Shown here one piece after another: positions 21,352 to 30,336 of a DNA stretch of 64,000 nucleotides. The position numbers and the translations under genes are program-made. Numbering within the stretch: position 1 is the first letter of the stretch; every line of letters begins with the position of its first letter. A model generated the notes under the pieces. That model was not told where the DNA came from. It saw nothing but the letters and a program-made list of their open reading frames with translations, and did no database searches. The stretch comes from Mycolicibacillus trivialis (GTDB taxonomy: Bacteria > Actinomycetota > Actinomycetes > Mycobacteriales > Mycobacteriaceae), in the NCBI RefSeq assembly GCF_002102395.1, contig NZ_LQPZ01000006.1, forward strand, positions 1 through 64,000. The letters run 5' to 3'.

Positions 21352-21482
21352 TAGTCCATGGCTCCTTATTCGTGTCGGTTTTCCGCCCGGCTTCGGGTGA
21401 GGCCGGGCCCTGGTGCCCGCCGGTCCACCGAACCCTTGCTTGCAAGGGACCGCTCGGTGGCGCCGTTGTGGTGCGGGCACGC
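21352..21482 (-). promoter_or_regulatory. structured 5' leader of rpsB-tsf
   Basis: The transcribed minus strand upstream of rpsB can fold into a nested stem: GTGCCCGC (21413-21420) with GCGGGCAC (21473-21480), inside it CCACCGA (21425-21431) with TCGGTGG (21454-21460), and at the tip CCCTTGC with GCAAGGG (21433-21439 and 21442-21448). A second hairpin, GCCCGGC (21385-21391) with GCCGGGC (21402-21408), precedes the ribosome binding site. Candidate autoregulatory S2 leader; I do not match it to a known RNA family. Confidence 0.55.
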
Positions 21483-21602
21483 GAAGTCAGCCCGTTGATA
21501 CGGACCGCGTTGGGCAGTTTACACCGTCCGAGCTGGTGGTTTGTCCACAGCCGGTGGCGCCGTCGACTGGCGGGACCGTCGGCGTCGCGCTGAACTGGCC
21601 CG

Positions 21603-22100
21603 ATGCGCGCGATAGCGGTGATGTTGCTCACGGTGGCACTCGGGTTGGCCGGCGCCGCCCCGGCGCGCGGTGGGGGTCCCCGGCTGGACTGGCCGCTGCG
21701 GCCCCCACCTGTGGTGCTGCGGGTGTTCGACGCGCCGCGCCCGGACTGGCAGCGCGGGCATCGTGGCGTGGACCTGGCCGGTGAACCCGGCCAGCCGGTG
21801 TACGCCCCGGGTCCTGCGACGGTGGTCTTCGCCGCGATGCTCGCCGGGCGCCCGGTGATGACGCTGGCGCACGCCGGCGGGCTGCACACCAGCTACGAGC
21901 CGGTGCGCGCGACGGTGCAGGTGGGCCGGCGGGTGGCGTCGGGCGCGGTGATCGGTGAGCTGGTCGCCGGGCACCCGGGTTGCGGTGCACCGGCCTGCCT
22001 GCACTGGGGCGCGATGTGGGGCTCGGCCGCCCGGGCGGACTATGTGGATCCCCTCGGCCTGTTGGCGGCCACGCCGATCCGGTTGAAGCCGGTGCGGTGA
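21603..22100 (+). CDS. secreted M23 (LytM-type) peptidase family protein
   Basis: A 165-residue protein with a signal peptide (about residues 1-22, ending GAAPARG) and an M23 fold. The first zinc motif HxxxD is present as HRGVD. The usual HxH motif reads CLHWG, so the zinc-binding second His is present but the first, general-base His is Cys. Many actinobacterial relatives share CLHWG, so it may be normal for this subfamily. It likely binds or cuts peptidoglycan in the cell wall. It is shorter than Rv2891 of M. tuberculosis, which holds the same place beside rpsB. Confidence 0.85.
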   Translation: MRAIAVMLLTVALGLAGAAPARGGGPRLDWPLRPPPVVLRVFDAPRPDWQRGHRGVDLAGEPGQPVYAPGPATVVFAAMLAGRPVMTLAHAGGLHTSYEPVRATVQVGRRVASGAVIGELVAGHPGCGAPACLHWGAMWGSAARADYVDPLGLLAATPIRLKPVR

Positions 22101-22260
22101 GGGTCCGGGGTGCGCGTGGCGCGTGGCTCCCCAAGACCTGCGCTCCTCCCCCTCCCGCGCCCCTCGTCCACCCGCGTGGCTCCCCGCGTGGCTCCCCAAA
22201 ACCCGCACTTCTCCCCACCCGCGCTCCTCGTCCACCCGCGTGGCTCCCCAAAACCCGCGA
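22101..22260. repeat. degenerate direct repeats downstream of the M23 gene
   Basis: The 12-base sequence GCGTGGCTCCCC occurs four times (22121, 22174, 22186, 22238). Three copies are followed by AAAACC or AAGACC, and the intervening blocks (CTCCTCC, CGTCCACCC) also recur. The region is purine/pyrimidine biased with long C-rich runs on the plus strand. No gene is supported here. Confidence 0.7.
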
Positions 22261-22310
22261 GATGGAAGCCATGCAGAGAAAGTTCGAGAAGCCGCCTGCA
22301 TCACTTCAAT

Positions 22311-22390
22311 CTCGCGGCGAGAGCGTGGGTTTCGCGGCGAGGGCGGGGGTTTCGCGGCGAGAGTGGGGGTTTCGCGGCGAGAGCGGGGGT
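22311..22390. repeat. four 20-base tandem repeats (VNTR-like)
   Basis: Four exact-length units start at 22311, 22331, 22351 and 22371, with consensus TTCGCGGCGAGAGCGGGGGT and one to three changes per unit. They are followed by a shorter GGGTTGGC repeat up to the stop codon of the secreted protein gene. Copy number could vary between strains. Reading frames through it are repetitive and not believable as protein. Confidence 0.85.
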
Positions 22391-22419
22391 TTAGTCGGCG
22401 GGTTGGCGGGTTGGCGGGC

Positions 22420-22950
22420 TCAGAACACCTCGGTGTGACCGTCGCGGATGACGAAACCGTGCTGCTCGGTGCCGTTGCTCATCACACAGGCCAACTGCGT
22501 GGTCGCGTCGCGCGCGCAGTTCGCCTGATCGAAGGCATAGTCCACGGCGGGGGGCAGCATCCGCAGCGGGTGTCCCTCGAACTCCACCGGTCCGGGGCCC
22601 GGCTCCACCTGCGCCGCAACCATTGTGGTCGGTTCGAGTACGTTTCCGGAGCGGCGGACGTGCACGGTGTTGGCGCCATCTGAGGCGCCGGGGAGCGGCA
22701 CCGTGCTGAAGCAGTCCACCGATGACATGCCTCGATGCGACGACGAGGTGCAGAACACCCCCTCGGGGGTGGTGAAGCCGCGCACCGAATAGGCGACGCC
22801 GTCGCGGACGACGTAATCCTTGGCGTCGGCTTTGGGGAACGCACTGAAATCCGGTAGCGCCGGATCGGCGGTCGCGGCGGGTGCGGTGAGGACGGCGGCC
22901 GCGACGCCGAGCGCGGCGGCGATGATGGGTGCTGTGCGTAAACCGGCCAT
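22420..22950 (-). CDS. secreted protein of unknown function
   Basis: A 176-residue protein starting MAGLRTAPI, with a signal peptide cleaved near APAATADPA. The mature part is about 150 residues with four Cys that could form two disulphides (VFCTSSS, SVDCFST, ANCARD, LACVMS). It resembles small exported mycobacterial proteins that read gene regulators or wall ligands only by analogy; I do not recognise the family. An ATG nine codons upstream (22977) is possible but would weaken the signal peptide. Confidence 0.7.
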   Translation of the reverse strand: MAGLRTAPIIAAALGVAAAVLTAPAATADPALPDFSAFPKADAKDYVVRDGVAYSVRGFTTPEGVFCTSSSHRGMSSVDCFSTVPLPGASDGANTVHVRRSGNVLEPTTMVAAQVEPGPGPVEFEGHPLRMLPPAVDYAFDQANCARDATTQLACVMSNGTEQHGFVIRDGHTEVF

Positions 22951-23017
22951 GTTCCGAGTATCCGCCCGCCCGAGCATGGCCTCCCACGGTTTTTGCCGCG
23001 CGGGAACCGGATGGTTG

Positions 23018-23893
23018 TCAGAGTCGACCCAGAAACCCCAGCATCGCGGCGATCACCACGTCGGGGGCGTCGCGCTGCACCCAGTGACCGGCCTCCTCGA
23101 CCACGGTCAGTGTCGCCTGCGGGATCAGCCCGGCCGCCTTCCGGACCCGCGCGAGCGGCACACCGGTGTCTTTGGCGCCGTGGATGATCAGCGCGGGACG
23201 GGGAAAGGACGCCAGCTGCGGGGTGTAGTCGGTGCGCAGCCCGTTCCACCGGATCTCGTCGTGCTGCCACTGTTCGAAGGCGGTGAAGCCGCCCGGCTTG
23301 CGCGCCGCGGCGGTGATCGCGTCGACCAGTTCGGGGGTGCGTCGCGCCGGGTCGCGGATCAGGGACTTGATGCTCCAGTTCAGAGCGGCTCTGTTGCCCG
23401 CCATCCACCGGGTCAGCGCGTCCAGTGCGCCGGTGCGCTGCAACGTCCAGGTCAGCAGCTGTCGGCCGCCGGCCAGCCGCGGCATCAGCCCGTAGCTGCC
23501 CAGTGCGATCGCGCCGGCCACGTTGCCGGGCCGGGCCAGCACATGGCCGAGTGTCAAGCCCCCGCCCAGCGACAGCCCGCCGATCGTGTATCGGCGCAGG
23601 CCGACGGCGTCGACGAACTGCCCGACGTAGTCGACCAGGCGCTGCTGGGTCACCGGCCAGTCCGGCAGCGGGCTTTCGCCGTGGCCGGGGTGGTCGGGGG
23701 CGAGCACCCGGTAGCCCGCAGCGGCGAGCGCGGCGCCCACCTCCGACCAGGACAGCGCGGCGCTGTCCACCCCGCCGCCGTGCAGCAACACCACGGTGGC
23801 GGCCTCGGCTGCGCCCGGAGTGAAGTCCAGATAGGAGATCCGGCACCCGTCGAGTTCGACGGTGCGGCGGTGTGCCGGTGCGGGGTCGGTCAT
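23018..23893 (-). CDS. alpha/beta hydrolase
   Basis: A 291-residue alpha/beta-fold hydrolase with a full triad: oxyanion HGGGVD, nucleophile Ser in GGLSLGGG, Asp in [10 protein letters not shown] and His in [10 protein letters not shown]. Similar enzymes hydrolyse esters or C-C bonds; substrate unknown. Its ATG overlaps the xerC stop codon (ATGA), so it is translated after xerC. Confidence 0.88.
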   Translation of the reverse strand: MTDPAPAHRRTVELDGCRISYLDFTPGAAEAATVVLLHGGGVDSAALSWSEVGAALAAAGYRVLAPDHPGHGESPLPDWPVTQQRLVDYVGQFVDAVGLRRYTIGGLSLGGGLTLGHVLARPGNVAGAIALGSYGLMPRLAGGRQLLTWTLQRTGALDALTRWMAGNRAALNWSIKSLIRDPARRTPELVDAITAAARKPGGFTAFEQWQHDEIRWNGLRTDYTPQLASFPRPALIIHGAKDTGVPLARVRKAAGLIPQATLTVVEEAGHWVQRDAPDVVIAAMLGFLGRL

Positions 23894-24792
23894 GCCCGCG
23901 GGTGGGCCTGGTCGTGCACTTTGCGTAGCCGGGCCACGCTGACGTGGGTGTAGAGCTGGGTGGTGGCCAGGCTGGAGTGGCCGAGCAACTCCTGCACGAC
24001 CCGCAGGTCGGCCCCGCCCTCGAGCAGATGGGTGGCCGCGCTGTGCCGCAGGCCGTGCGGGCCGATGTCGGGTGCGCCGTCGACGGCGGTCATGGTCTGG
24101 TGCACGACGGTGCGGGCCTGCCTCGGGTCCAGCCGGCGCCCCCGCGCGCCCAGCAGCAGCGCCGGCCCCGATTCGGTGCCGGCCAGCACGGGCCGGCCCT
24201 CGGTCAGCCAGCGCCGCATGGCCTTCGCCGCGGGCTCACCGAACGGGGCGCTGCGCTGCTTGCCGCCCTTGCCCAGTACGCGCAGCACACGTCGGTCGAT
24301 GTCGATGTCGTCGACGTCGAGGCCGCACAGTTCGCTGACTCGGATCCCGGTGGCGTAGAGCAGCTCGACGATCAGCCGGTCCCGTAATGCCAGCGGGTCA
24401 CCTTGCTGCGCACCGGATTCGGCTGCCGACATCGCGTCGATCGCCTGGTCCTGCCGCAGCACTGCGGGCAGGGTGCGACGCGCGCGAGGCGCTTGCAGCC
24501 GGGCGGCCGGATCGTCGGCCAGCAGCCCGCGTTGGGTGGCCCAGGCGGTGAAGGTCTTGACCGCCGATGCGCGGCGGGCCAGCGTGGTGCGCGCCGCCCC
24601 GGCACCGGCCTGCCGGGCCAGCCAGGATCGCAGCACCGGCAAATCCAGGCCGTCGAGCCCGGGCGCGCCGCCGTGCTCGCGCAGGTAGGCCAGCAGTGAG
24701 CGCACGTCCCCCAGGTAGGCGCGGCGGGTGTGCGCCGAGCGGCCGCGCTGCAACGCCAGGTATTCGTCGAACTCCTCGAGGATGGGCTCCAC
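23890..24792 (-). CDS. xerC: tyrosine recombinase XerC
   Basis: With XerD resolves chromosome dimers at dif. The 300-residue protein has an N-terminal SAM-like DNA-binding domain and the catalytic set R (ATGIRVSEL), K (GKGGKQR), HxxR (HGLRH), H (LLGHSSLAT) and Tyr (TQLYTHVS). I use the GTG at 24792 ([14 protein letters not shown]), which aligns with the M. tuberculosis start (298 residues); 12 more residues upstream are in frame but unlikely. Confidence 0.95.
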   Translation of the reverse strand: MEPILEEFDEYLALQRGRSAHTRRAYLGDVRSLLAYLREHGGAPGLDGLDLPVLRSWLARQAGAGAARTTLARRASAVKTFTAWATQRGLLADDPAARLQAPRARRTLPAVLRQDQAIDAMSAAESGAQQGDPLALRDRLIVELLYATGIRVSELCGLDVDDIDIDRRVLRVLGKGGKQRSAPFGEPAAKAMRRWLTEGRPVLAGTESGPALLLGARGRRLDPRQARTVVHQTMTAVDGAPDIGPHGLRHSAATHLLEGGADLRVVQELLGHSSLATTQLYTHVSVARLRKVHDQAHPRA

Positions 24793-24824
24793 GCGTCCAC
24801 GGTGACAGGCCGGTGAACCGGCTG

Positions 24825-25985
24825 TCACCCGACGCGCCGCAGCGCCTCGGGAGTGAGATCGCTTAGTGACCGATAGCCGTCGACGGCCATGATGAGGTCG
24901 GCTTCGGCGAGCAGTGCGCGCAACACGTGCACCGCGCCGTCGGTGCCGCCGAGCGCCAACCCGTAGGCATAGGGCCGGCCGATGCCGACCGCGGTGGCGC
25001 CCAGCGCGAGCGCCTTGACGATGTCGGCGCCGGTGCGGATCCCGGAGTCGAACAGCACCGGCATCCCGTCGGCGGCAGCCACCACGTCGGGCAGGCAGTC
25101 GATCGCCGGCAGTCCGCCGTTGGCCTGCCTGCCCCCGTGGTTGGAGCAGTAGATGCCGTCCACCCCGCCGTCCTTGGCTCGCCGGACGTCGTCGGGGTGG
25201 CAGATGCCCTTGACGATCAGCGGCAGGTCGGTGAGCGAACGCAACCAGGGCAGGTCGTCCCAGGTCAGTGGGTTGCCGAAGGTCTGTACCCAGGCCAGCA
25301 CCGTGGCCTGGGGGTTCTCCTCCGGCGGTGCGGGCAGAGCGGCCCGGAACACCGGGTCGCTGGTGTAGTTGGCCAGGCAGTGTCCGCGCAGCTGCGGGAA
25401 GTTCGCGGTGGCGAGGTCGCGCGGACGCCAGCCCGGCACCCAGGTGTCCAGGGTGACGATGATGGCGCGGTAGCCGGCGGCCTCGGCGCGGGAGACCAGG
25501 CTGGCGGCCAGGTCGCGGTCCTTGGGCGTGTAGAGCTGAAAGAAACCGGGGGTGTCGCCGAACTCGGCGGCGACGTCCTCGAGCGGGTCGGCGGTGAGGG
25601 TCGAAACCGCCAGCGGGACACCGGTGGCGGCGGCGGCGCGGGCGGCCGCCAGGTCTCCGTGACCGTCCTGGGTGCAGATGCCTGCCACCCCGATCGGCGC
25701 CATGAACACCGGCGACGGCAGCGTCATCGAGAACAGTCGCACCGACAGGTCACGTTCGGTGGCTCCGACGAACATCCGCGGCATCAGACCCCAGCGCTCG
25801 AACGCGGTGACGTTGGCCCGTTGGGTGCGTTCGTCGCCGGCGCCGCCGGCGACATACGACCACACCGACGGCGACATCGCGGCGTGAGCGCGCGCCTCCA
25901 GTTCGCTGTGGGTCATCGGCAGCGTCGGGGTGACCCCGGACAGGCCCTGCAGGTAGATCTCGAACTGATAGTCGCCGAATGCCAT
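24825..25985 (-). CDS. L-lactate 2-monooxygenase (FMN)
   Basis: FMN enzyme that oxidises L-lactate with O2 to acetate, CO2 and water. The 386-residue protein closely follows the M. smegmatis enzyme pattern: GVTPTLPM at the N-terminus, [24 protein letters not shown], the catalytic His in [12 protein letters not shown] and the FMN phosphate loop [15 protein letters not shown] plain lactate dehydrogenase or other alpha-hydroxyacid oxidase is less likely because of these shared segments. In M. tuberculosis xerC and viuB are adjacent with no such gene, so it is an insertion or a retained ancestral gene here. Confidence 0.9.
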   Translation of the reverse strand: MAFGDYQFEIYLQGLSGVTPTLPMTHSELEARAHAAMSPSVWSYVAGGAGDERTQRANVTAFERWGLMPRMFVGATERDLSVRLFSMTLPSPVFMAPIGVAGICTQDGHGDLAAARAAAATGVPLAVSTLTADPLEDVAAEFGDTPGFFQLYTPKDRDLAASLVSRAEAAGYRAIIVTLDTWVPGWRPRDLATANFPQLRGHCLANYTSDPVFRAALPAPPEENPQATVLAWVQTFGNPLTWDDLPWLRSLTDLPLIVKGICHPDDVRRAKDGGVDGIYCSNHGGRQANGGLPAIDCLPDVVAAADGMPVLFDSGIRTGADIVKALALGATAVGIGRPYAYGLALGGTDGAVHVLRALLAEADLIMAVDGYRSLSDLTPEALRRVG

Positions 25986-26009
25986 GGCCGTCAGCTTGCC
26001 AGGCCCGGA

Positions 26010-26858
26010 TCAGGACCGGGTGGCCTCGGCCGCGGCGAGTTCCTTCTTCCACACCCGAAAGGTCTCCTCGGTGCGGCCGCGTCGCCAGTAACCGGAGATC
26101 GACGCCCAGGCCGGGGCCACCCCGCGCTCCTTGCGGATGTAGGGCCGCAGGTTGTGCATGACGGCCTGGGCCTCGCCGTGGATGAACACGTGGACCTGGC
26201 CGGGCAGCCACGGAGCGGAGCGGACCGCCTCGATCAACGGGGCGTGGTCGCCGGCCCGGTCGTCGTCGACCAGGTCGGCGCGGCCGCCGCGGTGGATCCA
26301 CTGCAGGCTCATCCCGGCGGGAACCGGCAGGTCGATCTCGTCGTCGGGGCCGGCGACCTCGACGAAGACCTGGCCGACCGCGTCGGCCGGAAGCGACTCC
26401 AGGGCGACCGAGATGGCGGGCAGGGCGCTCTCGTCGCCAGCCAGCAGATGCCAGTCCGCGGCCGGGTTCGGGGCGTACGCACCGCTGGGACCCATCAGGT
26501 AGGCCGGCTGGCCGGGCCGGGCCGCCGCGGCCCAGCGCCCGGCGCTGCCCTGATCGCCGTGCACCACGACGTCGATGCTGATCTGACCGGCGGTCGGGTC
26601 GGCGTGGCGCACGGTGAGGGTCCGCACGACCGGCTGCTGGTGGGCGGGCAGTTCGTCGAAGCTGTCCCGGGTCAGCGGCTGCGGCAGGGCCGCGACGTCG
26701 ACGTCGTCGTCGACGAAGATGACCTTCACGTAGGAGTCGGTGTAATCGTTGGGGCGGAAGGTATCGAACCCGTTGCCGCCCAACACGACCCGAACCATGT
26801 GTTCGGTCAGGCGTTCCGTGGCGACCACCTCGAACGTGTGCACCGGTCGACCCGCCAC
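26010..26858 (-). CDS. viuB: siderophore-interacting protein ViuB
   Basis: FAD-dependent ferric-siderophore reductase family, releasing iron in the cytoplasm. The 282-residue protein starts at a GTG (VAGRPVHTFEVVATERL), which matches the M. tuberculosis start; longer in-frame readings run back into dprA. The flavin-binding RTLTVRH and the C-terminal VHVFIHGEAQAVMHNLRPY and GYWRRGRTEE blocks are diagnostic. Confidence 0.94.
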   Translation of the reverse strand: MAGRPVHTFEVVATERLTEHMVRVVLGGNGFDTFRPNDYTDSYVKVIFVDDDVDVAALPQPLTRDSFDELPAHQQPVVRTLTVRHADPTAGQISIDVVVHGDQGSAGRWAAAARPGQPAYLMGPSGAYAPNPAADWHLLAGDESALPAISVALESLPADAVGQVFVEVAGPDDEIDLPVPAGMSLQWIHRGGRADLVDDDRAGDHAPLIEAVRSAPWLPGQVHVFIHGEAQAVMHNLRPYIRKERGVAPAWASISGYWRRGRTEETFRVWKKELAAAEATRS

Positions 26859-26886
26859 CGGCCCTCCTTCACTGTCGTGGACTGCT

Positions 26887-28020
26887 TCACCGACTATACG
26901 GACGCACGATCCCCCAGCGGTCCTCGCGGCGTTCGGCCAGCCCACAGATCTCCAGCATGGCCAGCGGCCCCAGGACCCGTTCGACGGGCAGGCCGGCACC
27001 GACCGCGATCTGATCGACGGTGTGGAGCCCGCGACCCGGCAGGGCTTCGTAGACCCGCCGTTCGGTGTCATCGAGGCCGTCCAGTGGGGTGAGCGGGTGC
27101 GGCTGCTCGCTCGCCAGCTCACCGATCCGGCCGGCCAGCTCGACGATCTCCTCGGCGCGGGTGACCAGCTCGGCACCGTCGCGCAGCAGCGCGTGGCAGC
27201 CCGCCGAGGCGGCGGAGGTGACCGGCCCGGGGACCGCGGCCACGATCCGGCCCAGGGCGCGGGCCCAGGCGGCGGTGTTGGCGGCGCCGCTACGCAGCCC
27301 CGCCTCCACCACCACGGTGGCTCCCGCGCAGGCCGCCACCAGCCGGTTTCGGGTCAAGAACCGGTGCCGGTAGGGGCGGGTACCCGGCGGGTACTCGGTC
27401 ACCAGCAGCCCGGACCGGGCGATCCGGTGCAGCAGGGCGGTGTGCCCGGCCGGGTAGGTGACGTCGATGCCGCAGGCCAGCACCGCCACCGTGGTGCCCT
27501 CGGCGGCGAGCGTGGCGCGGTGGGCGGCTCCGTCGATGCCGTACGCCGCCCCGGAGATCACCGCGACGTCGGTCTCGGCGAGGCCGACGGCGAGATCGGC
27601 GGCCACGTGCTCGCCGTAGCCGGTGGCGGCGCGGGTGCCGACGATCGCTGCGCAGCGCCCACTGACCTCGTCGATGCGGGCCGGGCCCTGCAGCCACAGC
27701 ACCAGCGGTGCCCGGCAGTCCGGCCTGCCGGTGGCGCCGTCGAACGCGCTGAACGCGAGGGCGGGCCACTCCTCGTCGTCGGGAGTGAGCAGCCTGCCGC
27801 CGCGACGGTCCAGCAGTTCCAGATCGGCGGCCGCGCAGTCGATGTCGCGACGGGCGGCGGTGTTCTGGGCCAGTTCGTCGCCGACCGCGCCGCGGCGGAT
27901 GCGTTCGGCGGCTTCGACCGGGCCGACCTCGGTGACCAGCGCAGCCAACCGCACGTCGGGCGGTTCGGCGACGCGGGACAGATAGGCCCAGGCCCGCAAC
28001 GTCGCGGAGTCGCCGGTCAT
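26887..28020 (-). CDS. dprA: DNA processing protein DprA
   Basis: Protein that loads RecA on incoming single-stranded DNA in transformable bacteria; its role in mycobacteria is unclear. The 377-residue protein has the Rossmann-like core with VGTRAATGYG, VISGAAYGIDGAAHRATL and the C-terminal winged-helix-like region. It overlaps comM by four bases (ATGA), forming the comM-dprA unit common in actinobacteria. Confidence 0.95.
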   Translation of the reverse strand: MTGDSATLRAWAYLSRVAEPPDVRLAALVTEVGPVEAAERIRRGAVGDELAQNTAARRDIDCAAADLELLDRRGGRLLTPDDEEWPALAFSAFDGATGRPDCRAPLVLWLQGPARIDEVSGRCAAIVGTRAATGYGEHVAADLAVGLAETDVAVISGAAYGIDGAAHRATLAAEGTTVAVLACGIDVTYPAGHTALLHRIARSGLLVTEYPPGTRPYRHRFLTRNRLVAACAGATVVVEAGLRSGAANTAAWARALGRIVAAVPGPVTSAASAGCHALLRDGAELVTRAEEIVELAGRIGELASEQPHPLTPLDGLDDTERRVYEALPGRGLHTVDQIAVGAGLPVERVLGPLAMLEICGLAERREDRWGIVRPYSR

Positions 28021-29525
28021 CGGGCGGCCTCGCCCTGCCGGAATCCGAGTGCGGTGGCGACCTCATCGCGACCGGGGGTGGTGCGTCCGGCCAGGTCGGC
28101 GAGCGTCCAGGCGACCCGCAGAGTGCGGTCGACGCCGCGGATGGACAGCAGTCCGCGATCGGCCGCGGTACGCAGCGGCGCCATCGCCGCGGTCGCCAGC
28201 CGGTACTCGCGGCGCAGCAACACGCCGCTGACCTCCGCGTTCGTGGTCACGCCGTGGCGTCTCCACCGCTCGGCGGCGACCGCGCGGGCGGCGGCCACCC
28301 GGGACCGCACCGCGGCACTGGACTCCCCCGCCGCGGCGTGGAACGCCCCGGCGCGCACCGGGTGCAGCGCCACCCGCAGGTCGACCCGGTCCAGCAGCGG
28401 ACCGGACAGCCGACCCAGGTAGCGGCGTTTCTCCACCGGCCGGCAGGAGCAGTCGCGTGGGTCGGCCGGCGCGCACGGACACGGGTTGGCCGCCAGCACG
28501 AGTTGGAAGCGTGCCGGATAGTGCACCACCCCGTTGCGGCGGGCCAGCCGGATCTCACCGTCCTCGAGCGGGGTGCGCAGCGCCTCGAGCGAATGGATGC
28601 CGATCTCGGCGCACTCATCGAGAAACAGCACGCCGCGGTGCGCGCGACTGACCGCGCCGGGCCGCGCCAGGCCCGATCCGCCGCCGATCAGCGCGGCGAC
28701 GCTGGAGCTGTGGTGTGGGGCGACGAACGGTGGTCGGGTGATCAGCGGCGTGGTCTCCGAGAGCAGGCCGGCCACCGAATGGATGGCGGTGACCTCTAGG
28801 GACTCGGCCTCGCTCAGTGGTGGCAACAGCCCGGGAAGACGTTGTGCAAGCATCGTTTTCCCGACGCCGGGCGGCCCGGTCAGCATGAGGTGGTGGGCGC
28901 CGGCGGCGGCGACCTCCACGGCGAACCTGGCTTGGGACTGCCCGACGACGTCGGCGAGTTCCGAACCGGGCTCCTCGGCGCCGGCCGTCGCGGCGATCCG
29001 CTCGGCCAGCGGCGCCTTTCCGGCCAGCCAGGCCTGCAGGTGGCTCAGCGAGGCCACGCCGCCGACCTCGATCCCGTCGACCAGGCTGGCCTCCGCCAGG
29101 TTGCCCGCGGGCACCACCACCGTTGGCCATCCCTCGGCCTTGGCGGCCAGCACGGCAGGCAGCACACCGCGCACCGGGCGCACCCGCCCGTCGAGGGCCA
29201 GCTCGCCGAGCAGCACGGTCTTCTCCTGGCGCGCCGGTGTGGTGTCCTGTGCGGCCAGCACCGCCGCCGCGAGCGCCAAGTCGTAGACCGAGCCCATCTT
29301 CGGCAGCGTCGCCGGCGACAGCGCCAGGGTCAGCCGGGACTGCGGCCAACTGTTGCCGCAGTTGGTGATCGCCGCGCGGACCCGGTCGCGGGATTCCTGC
29401 AGCGCGGTGTCGGGCAGCCCGACCAGGTGCACTCCCGGCAACCCCGAGGTGATGTCGGCCTCGATCTCGACGATCGCCCCGGTGAGCCCCCGCACCGCGA
29501 TCGAGTAGGCCCGCCCCAGCGCCAT
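28017..29525 (-). CDS. comM: YifB/ComM family Mg chelatase-like AAA ATPase
   Basis: A 502-residue hexameric-helicase-type ATPase; ComM promotes branch migration in transformation in other bacteria. It has an N-terminal ChlI-like domain, Walker A GPPGVGKTMLA, Walker B LFLDECAE and a C-terminal domain with a Cys-rich insert NPCPCAPADPRDCSC. The start overlaps the yraN stop (ATGA). Confidence 0.95.
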   Translation of the reverse strand: MALGRAYSIAVRGLTGAIVEIEADITSGLPGVHLVGLPDTALQESRDRVRAAITNCGNSWPQSRLTLALSPATLPKMGSVYDLALAAAVLAAQDTTPARQEKTVLLGELALDGRVRPVRGVLPAVLAAKAEGWPTVVVPAGNLAEASLVDGIEVGGVASLSHLQAWLAGKAPLAERIAATAGAEEPGSELADVVGQSQARFAVEVAAAGAHHLMLTGPPGVGKTMLAQRLPGLLPPLSEAESLEVTAIHSVAGLLSETTPLITRPPFVAPHHSSSVAALIGGGSGLARPGAVSRAHRGVLFLDECAEIGIHSLEALRTPLEDGEIRLARRNGVVHYPARFQLVLAANPCPCAPADPRDCSCRPVEKRRYLGRLSGPLLDRVDLRVALHPVRAGAFHAAAGESSAAVRSRVAAARAVAAERWRRHGVTTNAEVSGVLLRREYRLATAAMAPLRTAADRGLLSIRGVDRTLRVAWTLADLAGRTTPGRDEVATALGFRQGEAAR

Positions 29526-29893
29526 CAGCCGACTCCGCGCAGATGGAACAGCTGCGGTTCCGGGGCCCGGCCCACGCGCACCCCGATCACGTCGATGCGC
29601 ACCCGTGCGATGTAGCGGTCCTGTTCTGCCAGCCAGAGCCCGGCAAGGCGGCGCAGCCGGTGCACTTTCGCCGGCGGCACCGAGTAGGCCAGCCCACCGA
29701 AACCGTCCCCGGTCCGGGTCTTGACCTCGACGAACACCACCGCCTCGTCGTCCGGATCCTCGGCGATCACATCGAGCTCACCGCGGCGGCACCGCCAGTT
29801 CCGCTCCCGGATCCGCCAGCCCAGACCGGCCAGGTGGTCCACCGCGCATTGTTCGCCGAGCGCACCGAGCTCGGCTCGAGTCAACATCGTCAT
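29525..29893 (-). CDS. UPF0102 (YraN) nuclease-like protein
   Basis: A 122-residue protein of the YraN family with a restriction-endonuclease-like fold: GELDVIAED, VFVEVKTRTG and the E-x-K catalytic pattern. Role unknown, possibly in recombination given linkage with comM and dprA. The start at 29893 (MTMLTRAELG) is chosen by family length (Rv2898c has 128); an ATG at 29887 is also possible. Confidence 0.9.
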   Translation of the reverse strand: MTMLTRAELGALGEQCAVDHLAGLGWRIRERNWRCRRGELDVIAEDPDDEAVVFVEVKTRTGDGFGGLAYSVPPAKVHRLRRLAGLWLAEQDRYIARVRIDVIGVRVGRAPEPQLFHLRGVG

Positions 29894-30336
29894 GGCCGCA
29901 GAGTGCGCGGCCGGCCCGACAACGCAGCCTGCGCTAAGCGGCGCCACCGTGTGTCGGCACCCGGGTTATCCCCAGTTGCATCCCGCTCCACAGGACTGCG
30001 GGGACTCCGGAGCCGCCGGCCAATGCGCCGCGCACCCGTCCTGCGTCGGCGCTCGTCCACTCGTGTGCGCAGGAGGGGTGGAACCCGGTTTCTACGCGCT
30101 TTGGCGGATGTTAGCCGCCTCACTGCGTCCCACAATAAAAGGCGCAATGAACCACAGCAGGTGCAGCATGAAGGGAATACGACGCCAATGACCGCCCACG
30201 GTCTTCGACATTGTTCCCACGCCGGGCAGTCCGACCCGCGAAAGGGTCCGGTATCGGACCGCGGACAATACCGATTTACACCCAACTACGGTTCGTTATT
30301 TCCAGTCGGTCCGCACATCCAACAAAGGAGAACACA
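29894..30336. other. intergenic region upstream of the low-GC cassette
   Basis: 443 bases without a convincing gene. It holds a perfect hairpin GGTCCG-GTAT-CGGACC (30245-30260) about 76 bases before the next start, a weaker GGCGG/CCGCC stem near 30101-30118, and a 14-codon reading frame (30147-30191, MNHSRCSMKGIRRQ) with AAAAGG upstream. GC content falls through the region toward the cassette. Confidence 0.5.

Noticed and set aside
22311..22390. CRISPR array
   Set aside because: Units are contiguous 20-base tandem repeats without unique spacers, and no cas genes are near.
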